Positions 13,541 to 26,700 of a stretch of 64,000 nt of DNA are shown here, piece by piece. Position 1 is the first letter of the stretch. Every line of letters starts with the position of its first letter. The DNA is from Melastoma dodecandrum (lineage: Eukaryota > Streptophyta > Magnoliopsida > Myrtales > Melastomataceae). Location of the stretch: the NCBI GenBank assembly GCA_029817715.1, contig JARUPY010000181.1, positions 62,001 through 126,000 of the forward strand, given 5' to 3'. The notes under the pieces are model-generated. The model searched no databases and was not told where the DNA came from. It worked only from the letters and a program-made list of their open reading frames with translations. Both the position numbers and the translations under genes were made by a program.

Positions 13541-13959
13541 ATCCTGCATGCTCCGAATATTCGTGCTTCCGAACTAGAATTTTCAGAAGCCTAAATGATC
13601 CCCAAATGTTACCCAAACTATTCAAATTTTGAGTTCTACATTCGACATCCGGGTCCCTTTCGTTGGAATGAGTTCATGTGCCCAATGAGGAACCCCGCGC
13701 ACGTCTTACGCAAAGTTATGCATCCTGCAAGCTCCGAACTTTCGTGCTTCGGAACTTGAATTTTCAAAAGCCTAAACGATCCCCAAATGTTTCCAAAACT
13801 ATTCAAAACAACAGTTATTCATTCGAGATTCGGATTAATTTTGTTGGAATGAGTTCATGTGCACGGTGAGCAACCCCGCGCACCACTTACGCAAAGTCGT
13901 GCATCCTACAAGCTCCGAATATTCGTGCTTCCGAACTTGAATTTTCAGAAGCCAAAACG

Positions 13960-16900
13960 ATCCCCGAATGTTTCATATTCCTTTCAAAACAAGAGTTATT
14001 CATTCGATATTCGGGTTCATTTTGTTGGAATGAGTTTATGTGCACAATGAGGAGCTCCACGCACAGCTTACGCAAAGTTGTGCATCCCGCATGCCCCGAA
14101 TATTCGTGCTTGCGAACATGCATTTTAAGAACCCTAAACAATCCCCATATAGTTCCCAAACTATTCGTAACAAGAGTTATTCATCTTAGATTCGGGTCTA
14201 TATCGTTGGAATGAGCTCATGAGCACAATGGGAAACTTCATGCACAACTTACGCAATGTTGTGCATCCAGCATGCACTGAACTTTCGTGCTTGCGCACTT
14301 GCAGTTTCAGAAGCCTAAATGAGCCCCACATTTTTCCCAAACTATTCAAAATTAGAGTTATACATTCAACTTTCGGGTCCCTTTCGTTGGAATGAGTTCA
14401 TATGCACAATGAGGAACCCCACGCTCAAATTACGCAAAGTTGTCTTACATGCTCCGAACATTCGTGCTACCGAACTTAAATTTTCAGAAGCCTAAACGAT
14501 CCCCAAATGTTACCCAAACTATTCAAATTTGGAGTTGTACATTCGACATTCGGGTCCCTATCGTTGGAATGACTTCATGTGCCCAATGAGGAACCCCGCG
14601 CACATCTTACGCAAAGTTGTGCATCCTGCATGCTCCGAACATTCGTGCTTCTGAACTTGAATTTTCAGAAGCCTAAATGATCCCCAGATGTTTCCCAAAC
14701 TATTCAAAACAACAGTTATTCATTCGAGATTCGGATCAACTTTGTTGGAATGAGTTCATGTGCACGGTGAGCGACCCCGCGAACCACTTACGCAAAGTCG
14801 TGCGTCCTACAAGTTCCGAATATTCGTGCTTCAGAACTTGAATATTTAGAAGCCAAAATGATCCCCAAATGTTTCATATACCATTCAAAACAAGAGTTAT
14901 TCATTCGATATTCGGGTTCATTTCGTTGGATTGAGTTCATGTGCACAATGAGGAGCCCCACGCACGGCTTACGCAAAGTTGTGCATCCCGCATGCCCCGA
15001 ATATTCGTGCTTTCGAACATGCATTTCTCGAACCCTAAACAATCCCCATATAGTTCCCAAACTATTCGTAACAAAAGTTATTCATCTTAGATTCGGGTCT
15101 ATATCGTTAGAATGAGCTCATGAGCACAATGGGAAACTTCATGCACAACTTACGCAATGTTGTGCATCCCGCATGCACTGAACTTTCGTGCTTGCGCACT
15201 TGCATTTTCCGAAACCTAAATGATCCCCACATTTTTCCCAAACTATTCAAAATTAGAGTTATACATTCAACTTTCGGGTACCTTTCATTGGAATGAGTTC
15301 ATGTGCACAATGAGGAACCCCACGCTCAAATTACGCAAAGTTGTCGTACATGCTCCGAACATTCGTGCTACAGAACTTGAATTTTCAGAAGCCTAAACGA
15401 TCCCCAAATGTTACCCAAACAATTCAAATTTAGATTTCTACATTCGACATTCGTGTCCCTTTTGTTGGAATGAGTTCATACGCCCAATGAGGAACCCCGC
15501 GCACAACTTACGCAAAGTTGTGCGTCCTGCATGCTCTGAACATTCGTGCTTCGGAACTTGAATTTTCAGAAGCCTAAACGATCTCCAAATGTTTTCCAAA
15601 CTATTCAAAACAATAGTTATTTATTCGAGATTCGGATCAACTTTGTTGGAATGAGTTCATGTTCACGGTGAGCGACCCCGCGCACCACTTACGCAAAGTC
15701 GTGCGTCCTACAAGCTCCGAATATTCGTGCTTCCGAACTTGAATATTCAGAAGCGAAAACGATCCCCAAATGTTTCATATACCATTCAAAACAAGAGTTA
15801 TTCATTCGATATTCGGGTTCATTTCGTTGGAATGAGTTCATGTGCACAATGAGGAGCCCCGCGCACGGCTTACGCAAAGTTGTGCATCCCGCTTGCCCCG
15901 AATATTCGTGCTTTCGAACATGCATTTTCCGAACGCTAAACAATCCCCATATAGTTCCCAAACTATTCGTAACAAGAGTTATTCATTTGAGATTCGGGTC
16001 TATATCGTTGGAATGAGCTCATGAGCACAAAGGGAAACCCCATGCACAACTTACGCAATGTTGTGCATCCCGCATGCTTTGAACTTTCGTGCGTGCGAAC
16101 TTGGATTTTTCGAAGACTAAATGATGCCCAAAATTTTCCCAAACTATTCAAAATTGGAGTTCTACATTCAATAATTGGGTACCTTTCGTTGGAATGAGTT
16201 CATGTGCACAATGAGGAACCCCGCGCACAACTTACGCAAAGTTGTCCTGCATGCTCCGAACATTCGTGCTTCCGAACTTGAATTTTCATAAGCCTAAACG
16301 ATCCCCAAATGTTACCCAAACTATTCAAATTTAGAGTTCTACATTCGACATTCGGGTCCCTTTCGTTGGAATGAGTTCATGTGCCCAATGAGGAACCCCG
16401 CGCACATCTTACGCAAAGTTGTGCATCCTGCATGCTCCGAACATTCGTTCTTGTGAACTTGAATTTTCAGAAGCCTAAACGGTCCCCAAATGTTTCCCAA
16501 ACTATTCAAATTTTTAGTTCTACATTCGACATCCGGGTCCCTTTCGTTGGAATGAGTTCATGTGCCCAATGAGGAACCCCGCGGACGTCTTTCGCAAAGT
16601 TGTGCATCCTACATGCTCCGATCATTCGTGCTTCGGAACTTGAATTTTCAAAAGCCTAAACGATCCCCAAATATTTCCCAAACTATTCAAAACAACAGTT
16701 ATTCATTCGAGATTCGGATCAATTTTGTTGGAATGAGTTCATGTGCACGGTGAGCAACCCCGCGCACCACTTACGCAAAGTTGTGCATCCTACAAGCTCC
16801 GAATATTCGTGCTTCCGAACTTGAATTTTCAGAAGCCAAAACGATCCCCGAATGTTTCATATTCCATTCAAAACAAGAGTTATTCATTCGATATTCGGGT

Positions 16901-18219
16901 TCATTTCGTTGGAATGAGTTCATGTGCACAATGAGGAGCCCCACGCACAGCTTACGCAAAGTTGTGCATCCCGCATGCCCCGAATATTCGTGCTTCGGAA
17001 CATGCATTTTAAGAACCCTAAACAATCCCCATATAGTTCCCAAACTATTCGTAACAAGAGTTATTCATCTTAGATTCGGGTCTATATCGTTAGAATGAGC
17101 TCATGAGCACAACGGGAAACTTCATGCACAACTTACGCAATGTTGTGCATCCCGCATGCATTGAACTTTCGTGCTTGCGCACTTGCATTTCCCGAAGCCT
17201 AAATGATCCCCACATTTTTCCCAAACTATTCAAAATTGGAGTTATACATTCAACTTTCGGGTCCCTTTCGTTGGAATGAGTTCATGTTCGCAATGAGGAA
17301 CCCCGCGCTCAACTTACGCAAAGTTGTCGTACATGCTCCGAACATTCGTGCTACCGAACTTGAATTTTCAGAAGCCTAAACGATCCCCAACTGTTAGCAA
17401 AACTATTCAAATTTAGAGTTCTACATTCGACATTCGTTTTCCTTTTTTTGGAATGAGTTCATATGCCCAATGAGGAACCCCGCGCACAACTTACGCAAAG
17501 TTGTGCATCCTGCATGCTCCGAACATTCGTGTTTCTGAACTTGAATTTTCAGAAGCCTAAATGATCCCCAAATGTTTTCCAAACTATTCAAAACAACAGT
17601 TATTCATTCGAGATTCGGATCAACTTTGTTGGAATGAGTTCATGTGCACGGTGAGCGACCCCGCGCACCACTTACGCAAAGTCGGGCTTCCTACAAGCTC
17701 CGAATATTCGTGCTTCCGAACTTGAATATTCAGAAGCCAAAACGATCCCCAAATGTTTCATATACCATTCAAAACAAGATTTATTCATTCGATATTCGGG
17801 TTCATTTCGTTGGAATGAGTTCATGTGCACAATGAGGAGCCCCGCGCACGGCTTACGCAAAGTTGTGCATCCCGCTTGCCCCGAATATTCGCGCTTTCGA
17901 ACATGCATTTTCCGAACGCTAAACAATCCCCATATAGTTACAAAACTATTCGTAACAAGAGTTATTCATTGGAGATTCGGGTCTATATCGTTGGAATGAG
18001 CTCATGAGCATAAAGGGAAACCCCATGCACAACTTACGCAATGTTGTGCATCCCGCATGCTCTGAACTTTCGTTCGTGTGAACTTGCATTTTCCGAAGAC
18101 TAAATGATGCCCAAATTTTTCCCAAACTATTCAAAATTGGAGTTATACATTCAACAATCGGGTACCTTTCGTTGGAATGAGCTCATGTGCACAATGATGA
18201 ACCCCGCGCACAACTTACG
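13960..18219. repeat. Satellite segmental duplication, copy 1
   Basis: This stretch is almost identical to the sequence 4867 bases downstream over its left part (to about 16.5 kb) and 5048 bases downstream over its right part (about 16.53-18.22 kb). Its m1-to-m1 distances are 901, 901, 1082, 901 and 1082, i.e. 5, 5, 6, 5 and 6 monomers, summing to 4867. The shift of 181 between the two offsets equals one monomer, present in copy 2 and absent here. Differences elsewhere are a few single bases, so the duplication is recent relative to divergence between monomers. Confidence 0.88.
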
Positions 18220-18826
18220 CAAAGTTGTCCTGCATGCTCCGAACATTCGTGCTTCCGAACTTGAATTTTCAGAAGCCTAAACGATCCCCAAATGTTACCC
18301 AAACTATTCAAATTTAGAGTTCTACATTCGACATTCGGGTCCCTTTCGTTGGAATGAGTTCATGTGCCCAATGAGGAACCCCGCGCACATCTTACGCAAA
18401 GTTGTGCATCCTGCATGCTCCGAACATTCGTTCTTCTGAACTTGAATTTTCAGAAGCCTAAACGGTCCCCAAATGTTTCCCAAACTATTCAAATTTAGAG
18501 TTCTACATTCGACATTCGGGTCCCTATCCTTGGAATGAGTTCATGTGCCCAATGAGGAACCCCACGCACAACTTACGCAAAGTTGTGCATCCTGCATGCT
18601 CCGAACATTCGTGCTTCCGAACTTGAATTTTCAGAAGCCTAAACGATCCCCGAATGTTTCATATTCGTTTCAAAACAAGAGTTATTCATTCGATATTCGG
18701 ATCAATTTTGTTGGAATGAGTTCATGTGCACGGTGAGCAACCCCGCGCACAACTTACGCAAAGTTGTGCATCCTGCATGCTCCGAACATTCGTGCTTCCG
18801 AACTTGAATTTTCAGAAGCCTAAACG

Positions 18827-21800
18827 ATCCCCGAATGTTTCATATTCGTTTCAAAACAAGAGTTATTCATTCGATATTCGGGTTCATTTTGTTGGAATGA
18901 GTTTATGTGCACAATGAGGAGCTCCACGCACAGCTTACGCAAAGTTGTGCATCCCGCATGCCCCGAATATTCGTGCTTCCGAACATGCATTTTAAAAACC
19001 CTAAACAATCCCCATATAGTTCCCAAACTATTCGTAACAAGAGTTATTCATCTTAGATTCGGGTCTATATCGTTGGAATGAGCTCATGAGCACAATGGGA
19101 AACTTCATGCACAACTTACGCAATGTTGTGCATCCAGCATGCACTGAACTTTCGTGCATGCGCACTTGCAGTTTCAGAAGCCTAAATGAGCCCCACATTT
19201 TTCCCAAACTATTCAAAATTAGAGTTATACATTCAACTTTCGGGTACCTTTCATTGGAATGAGTTCATGTGCACAATGAGGAACCCCACGCTCAAATTAC
19301 GCATAGTTGTCTTACATGCTCCGAACATTCGTGCTACCGAACTTAAATTTTCAGAAGCCTAAACGATCCCCAAATGTTACCCAAACTATTCAAATTTGGA
19401 GTTGTACATTCGACATTCGGGTCCCTATCGTTGGAATGACTTCATGTGCCCAATGAGGAACCCCGCGCACATCTTACGCAAAGTTGTGCATCCTGCATGC
19501 TCCGAACATTCGTGCTTCTGAACTTGAATTTTCAGAAGCCTAAATGATCCCCAGATGTTTCCCAAACTATTCAAAACAACAGTTATTCATTCGAGATTCG
19601 GATCAACTTTGTTGGAATGAGTTCATGTGCACGGTGAGCGACCCCGCGAACCACTTACGCAAAGTCGTGCGTCCTACAAGTTCCGAATATTCGTGCTTCA
19701 GAACTTGAATATTTAGAAGCCAAAATGATCCCCAAATGTTTCATATACCATTCAAAACAAGAGTTATTCATTCGATATTCGGGTTCATTTCGTTGGATTG
19801 AGTTCATGTGCACAATGAGGAGCCCCACGCACGGCTTACGCAAAGTTGTGCATCCCGCATGCCCCGAATATTCGTGCTTTCGAACATGCATTTCTCGAAC
19901 CCTAAACAATCCCCATATAGTTCCCAAACTATTCGTAACAAAAGTTATTCATCTTAGATTCGGGTCTATATCGTTAGAATGAGCTCATGAGCACAATGGG
20001 AAACTTCATGCACAACTTACGCAATGTTGTGCATCCCGCATGCACTGAACTTTCGTGCTTGCGCACTTGCATTTTCCGAAACCTAAATGATCCCCACATT
20101 TTTCCCAAACTATTCAAAATTAGAGTTATACATTCAACTTTCGGGTACCTTTCATTGGAATGAGTTCATGTGCACAATGAGGAACCCCACGCTCAAATTA
20201 CGCATAGTTGTCGTACATGCTCCGAACATTCGTGCTACAGAACTTGAATTTTCAGAAGCCTAAACGATCCCCAAATGTTACCCAAACTATTCAAATTTAG
20301 AGTTCTACATTCGACATTCGTGTCCCTTTTGTTGGAATGAGTTCATACGCCCAATGAGGAACCCCGCGCACAACTTACGCAAAGTTGTGCGTCCTGCATG
20401 CTCTGAACATTCGTGCTTCTGAACTTGAATTTTCAGAAGCCTAAACGATCTCCAAATGTTTTCCAAACTATTCAAAACAATAGTTATTTATTCGAGATTC
20501 GGATCAACTTTGTTGGAATGAGTTCATGTGCACGGTGAGCGACCCCGCGCACCACTTACGCAAAGTCGTGCGTCCTACAAGCTCCGAATATTCGTGCTTC
20601 CGAACTTGAATATTCAGAAGCGAAAACGATCCCAAAATGTTTCATATACCATTCAAAACAAGAGTTATTCATTCGATATTCGGGTTCATTTCGTTGGAAT
20701 GAGTTCATGTGCACAATGAGGAGCCCCGCTCACGGCTTACGCAAAGTTGTGCATCCCGCTTGCCCCGAATATTCATGCTTTCGAACATGCATTTTCCAAA
20801 CGCTAAACAATCCCCATATAGTTCCCAAACTATTCGTAACAAGAGTTATTCATTTGAGATTCGGGTCTATATCGTTGGAATGAGCTCATGAGCACAAAGG
20901 GAAACCCCATGCACAACTTACGCAATGTTGTGCATCCCGCATGCTTTGAACTTTCGTGCGTGCGAACTTGGATTTTTCGAAGACTAAATGATGCCCAAAA
21001 TTTTCCCAAACTATTCAAAATTGGAGTTCTACATTCAATAATTGGGTACCTTTCGTTGGAATGAGTTCATGTGCACAATGAGGAACCCCGCGCACAACTT
21101 ACGCAAAGTTGTCCTGCATGCTCCGAACATTCGTGCTTCCGAACTTGAATTTTCATAAGCCTAAACGATCCCCAAATGTTACCCAAACTATTCAAATTTA
21201 GAGTTCTACATTCGACATTCGGGTCCCTTTCGTTGGAATGAGTTCATGTGCCCAATGAGGAACCCCGCGCACATCTTACGCAAAGTTGTGCATCCTGCAT
21301 GCTCAGAACATTCGTTCTTGTGAACTTGAATTTTCAGAAGCCTAAACGGTCCCCAAATGTTTCCCAAACTATTCAAATTTAGAGTTCTACATTCGACATT
21401 CGGGTCCCTTTCCTTGGAATGAGTTCAGGTGCCCAATGAGGAACCCCACGCACAACTTACGCAAAGTTGTGCATCCTGCATGCTCCGAACATTCGTGCTT
21501 CCGAACTTGAATTTTCAGAAGCCTAAATGATCCCCAAATGTTACCCAAACTATTCAAATTTTTAGTTCTACATTCGACATCCGGGTCCCTTTCGTTGGAA
21601 TGAGTTCATGTGCCCAATGAGGAACCCCGCGGACGTCTTTCGCAAAGTTGTGCATCCTACATGCTCCGATCATTCGTGCTTCGGAACTTGAATTTTCAAA
21701 AGCCTAAACGATCCCCAAATATTTCCCAAACTATTCAAAACAACAGTTATTCATTCGAGATTCGGATCAATTTTGTTGGAATGAGTTCATGTGCACGGTG

Positions 21801-23267
21801 AGCAACCCCGCGCACCACTTACGCAAAGTTGTGCATCCTACAAGCTCCGAATATTCGTGCTTCCGAACTTGAATTTTCAGAAGCCAAAACGATCCCCGAA
21901 TGTTTCATATTCCATTCAAAACAAGAGTTATTCATTCGATATTCGGGTTCATTTCGTTGGAATGAGTTCATGTGCACAATGAGGAGCTCCACGCACAGCT
22001 TACGCAAAGTTGTGCATCCCGCATGCCCCGAATATTCGTGCTTCCGAACATGCATTTTAAAAACCCTAAACAATCCCCATATAGTTCCCAAACTATTCGT
22101 AACAAGAGTTATTCATCTTAGATTCGGGTCTATATCGTTGGAATGAGCGCATGAGCACAACGGGAATCTTCATGCACAACTTACGCAATGTTGTGCATCC
22201 CGCATGCATTGAACTTTCGTGCTTGCGCACTTGCATTTCCCGAAGCCTAAATGATCCCCACATTTTTCCCAAACTATTCAAAATTGGAGTTATACATTCA
22301 ACTTTCGGGTCCCTTTCGTTGGAATGAGTTCATGTTCGCAATGAGGAACCCCGCGCTCAACTTACGCAAAGTTGTCGTACATGCTCCGAACATTCGTGAT
22401 ACCGAACTTGAATTTCCAGAAGCCTAAACGATCCCCAACTGTTAGCAAAACTATTCAAATTTAGAGTTCTACATTCGACATTCGTTTTCCTTTTTTTGGA
22501 ATGAGTTCATATGCCCAATGAGGAACCCCGCGCACAACTTACGCAAAGTTGTGCATCCTGCATGCTCCGAACATTCGTGTTTCTGAACTTGAATTTTCAG
22601 AAGCCTAAACGATCCCCAAATGTTTTCCAAACTATTCAAAACAACAGTTATTCATTCGAGATTCGGATCAACTTTGTTGGAATGAGTTCATGTGCACGGT
22701 GAGCGACCCCGCGCACCACTTACGCAAAGTCGGGCTTCCTACAAGCTCCGAATATTCGTGCTTCCGAACTTGAATATTCAGAAGCCAAAACGATCCCCAA
22801 ATGTTTCATATACCATTCAAAACAAGATTTATTCATTCGATATTCGGGTTCATTTCGTTGGAATGAGTTCATGTGCACAATGAGGAGCCCCGCGCACGGC
22901 TTACGCAAAGTTGTGCATCCCGCTTGCCCCGAATATTCGCGCTTTCGAACATGCATTTTCCGAACGCTAAACAATCCCCATATAGTTACAAAACTATTCG
23001 TAACAAGAGTTATTCATTGGAGATTCGGGTCTATATCGTTGGAATGAGCTCATGAGCATAAAGGGAAACCCCATGCACAACTTACGCAATGTTGTGCATC
23101 CCGCATGCTCTGAACTTTCGTTCGTGTGAACTTGCATTTTCCGAAGACTAAATGATGCCCAAATTTTTCCCAAACTATTCAAAATTGGAGTTATACATTC
23201 AACAATCGGGTACCTTTCGTTGGAATGAGCTCATGTGCACAATGAGGAACCCCGCGCACAACTTACG
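18827..23267. repeat. Satellite segmental duplication, copy 2
   Basis: Second copy of the large duplicated block. Its m1 spacing is 901, 901, 1263, 901 and 1086, so one 6-monomer unit has become a 7-monomer unit by an extra monomer at about 21.37-21.55 kb. That extra monomer resembles the one at about 18.49 kb, carrying a shared TCCTTGGAATGAG variant. The match to copy 1 ends at an m4 monomer that here keeps GTTGTGCATCC whereas copy 1 has the shortened GTTGTCCTGC form, explaining 1086 in place of 1082. Confidence 0.87.
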
Positions 23268-23777
23268 CAAAGTTGTGCATCCTGCATGCTCCGAACATTC
23301 GTGCTTCCGAACTTGAATTTTCAGAAGCCTAAACGATCCCCAAATATTACCCAAACTATTCAAATTTTGAGTTCTACATTCGACATTCGGGTCCCTTTCG
23401 TTGGAATGAGTTCATGTGCCCAATGAGGAACCCCGCGTAAAACTTACGCAAAGTTGTGCATCCTGCATGCTCCGAACATTCGTGCTTCTGAACTTGAATT
23501 TTCAGCTGCCTAAGTGATCCCCAAATGTTACCCAAACTATTCAAATTTAGAGTTCTACATTCGACATTCGTGTCCCATTGGTTGGAATGAATTCATGTGC
23601 CCAATGAGGAACCCCGCGCACAACTTACGCAAAGTTGTGCATCCTGCATGCTCCGAACATTCGTGCTTCCGAACTTGAATTTTCAGAAGACTAAACGATC
23701 CCCAAATATTTTCCAAACTATTCAAAACAACAGTTATTTATTCGAGATTCGGATCAACTTTGTTGGAATGAGTTCAT

Positions 23778-26700
23778 GTGCACGGTGAGCGACCCCGCGC
23801 ACCACTTACGCAAAGTCGTGCGTCCTACAAGCTCCGAATATTCGTGCTTTCGAACTTGAATATTCAGAAGCCAAAACGATCCCCAGATGCTTCATATACC
23901 ATTCAAAACATGAGTTATTCATTCGATATTCGGGTTCATTTCGTTGGAATGAGTTCATGTGCACAATGAGGAGCCCCGCGCACAGCTTACGCAAAGTTGG
24001 GCATCCCGCACGCCCCGCATATTTGTGCTTTCGAACATGCATTTTTCGAACCCTAAACAATCCCCATATAGTTCCCAAACTATTCGTAACAAGAGTTATT
24101 CATTTGAGATTCGGGTCTATATAGTTGGAATGAGCTCATGAGCACAATGGGAAACCCCATGCACAACTTACGCAATGTTGTGCATCCCGCATGCTCTGAA
24201 CTTTCGTGCTTGCGAACTTGCATTTTCCGAAGACTTAATGATGCCCAAATTTTTCCCAAACTATTCAAAATTGGAGTTATACATTCCACATTCGGGACCA
24301 TTTCGTTGGAATGAGTTCATGTGCACATTGAGGAACCCCGCGCACAACTTACGCAAAGTTGTGCATCCTGCATGCTCCGAACATTCGTGCTTCCGAACTT
24401 GAATTTTCAGAAACCTAAACGATCCCCAAATGCTTCCCAAACTATTCAAAACAACAGTTATTCATTCGAGATTCGGATCAATTTTGTTGAAATGAGTTCA
24501 TGTGCACAGCGAGCAATCCCGCGCACCACTTACGCAAAGTCGTGCATCCTAGAAGCTTCGAATATTCGTGCTTCCGAACTTGAATTTTCAGAAGCCAAAA
24601 CGATACCCAAATGTTTCATATACCATTCAAAACAAGAGGTATTCATTCGATATTTGGGTTGATTTCGTTGGAATGAGTTCATGTGCACAATGTGGAGCCC
24701 CGCGCTCAGATACGCAAAGTTCTGCATCCCGCATGCCCCGAATATTCGTGCTTCCGAACATGTATTTTCCGAACCCTAAACAATCCCCACATAGTTCCCA
24801 AACTATTCGCAACCAGAGTTATTCATCTGAGATTCGGGTCTATATCGTTGGAATGAGCTCATGAGCACAATGGGAAACCCCATGAACAACTTACGCAATG
24901 TTGTGCATCCCCCATGCTCTGAACTTTCGTGCTTGCGTACTTGCATTTTTCGAAGCCTAAATGATCCCCAAATTTTTCCTAAACTATTCAAAATTTGTGT
25001 TATACATTCAACATTCGGGTTCCTTTCGTTGGAATGAGTTCATGTGCACAATGAGGAACCCCGCGCACAACTCACGCAAAGTTGTCCTGCATGCTCCGAA
25101 CATTCGTGCTTCGGAACTTGAATTTTCAGAAGCCTAAACGATCCCCAAATATTAACCAAACTATTCAAATTTTGAGTTCTACATTCGACATTCGGGCTCC
25201 TTTCGTTGGAATGAGTTCATGTGCCCAATGAGAAACCCCGCGTAAAACTTACGCAAAGTTGTGCATCCTGCATGCTCCAAACATTCGTGCTTCTGAACTT
25301 GAATTTTCAGCTGCCTAAACGATCCCCAAATGTTACCCAAACTATTCAAATTTAGAGTTCTACATTCGACATTCGGGTCCCATTCGATTGACTGAGTTCA
25401 TGTGCCCAATGAGGAACCCCGCGCACAACTTACGCAAAGTTGTGCATCCTGCATGCTCCGAATATTCGTGCATCTGAACCCGAATTTTCTGAAGCCTAAA
25501 CGAACCCCAAATCTTTCCCAAACTTTTGAAAACAACAGTTATTCATTCGAGATTCGGATCAATTTTCTTGGAATGAGTTCATGTGCACGGTGAGCAACCC
25601 CGCGCACCACTTACGCAAAGTCGTGCGTACTACAAGCTTCGAATATTCGTGCTTCCGAACATGAATTTTCAGAAGCCAAAACGATCCCCAAATGTTTTAT
25701 ATACCATTCAAAACAAGAGTTATTCATTCGATATTCGGGTACCTTTCGTTGGAATGAGTTCATGTGCACAACGAGGAGCCCCGCGCACCGCTTACGCAAA
25801 GTTGTGCATCCCGCATGCCCCGAATATTCGTACTTCCGAACATGCATTTTCTGAACCCTAAACAATCCCCATATAGTTCCCAAACTCTTCGTAACAAGAG
25901 TTATTCATTTGAGATTCGGGTCTATATCGTTGGAATGAGCTCATGAGCACAATGGGAAACCCCATGCACAACTTACGCAATGTTGTGCATCCCGCATGCT
26001 CTGAACTTTCGTGCTTGCGAACTTGCATTTTTCGAAGCCTAAATGATCCCCAAATTTTTTCCAAACTATAAAAAATTGGAGTTATACATTCAACTTTCGT
26101 GTTCCTTTCGTTGGAATGAGTTCATGTGCACATTGAGGAACCCCGCGCACAACTTACGCAAAGTTGTCCAGCATGCTCTGAACATTAGTGCTTCCGAACT
26201 TGAATTTTCAGAAGCCTAAACGATCCCCAAATGTTACTCAAACTATTCAAATTTAGAGTTCTACATTCGACATTCGGGTCCCTTGCGTTGGAATGAGTTC
26301 ATGTGCCCAATGAGGAACCCCGCGCACAACTTACGCAAAGTTGTGCATCCTGCATGCTCCGAACATTCGTGCTTCTGAACTTGAATTTTCAGAAGCCTAA
26401 ACGATCCCCAAATGTTTCCCAAATTATTCAAAACAACAGTTATTCATTCGAGATTCGGATCAATTTTCTTAGAATGAGTTCATGTGCACAGTGAGCAACC
26501 CCGCGCACCACTTACGCAATGTCGTGCGTCCTACAAGCTCCGAATATTCGTGCTTCCGAACTTAAATTTTCAGAAGCCAAAACGATCCCCAAATGTTTCA
26601 TCCATTCAAAAGAAGAGTAATTCATTCGATGTTCGGGTTCATTTCGTTGGAATGAGTTCATGTGCACAATGAGGAGCCCCGTGCATGGCTTACGCAAAGT

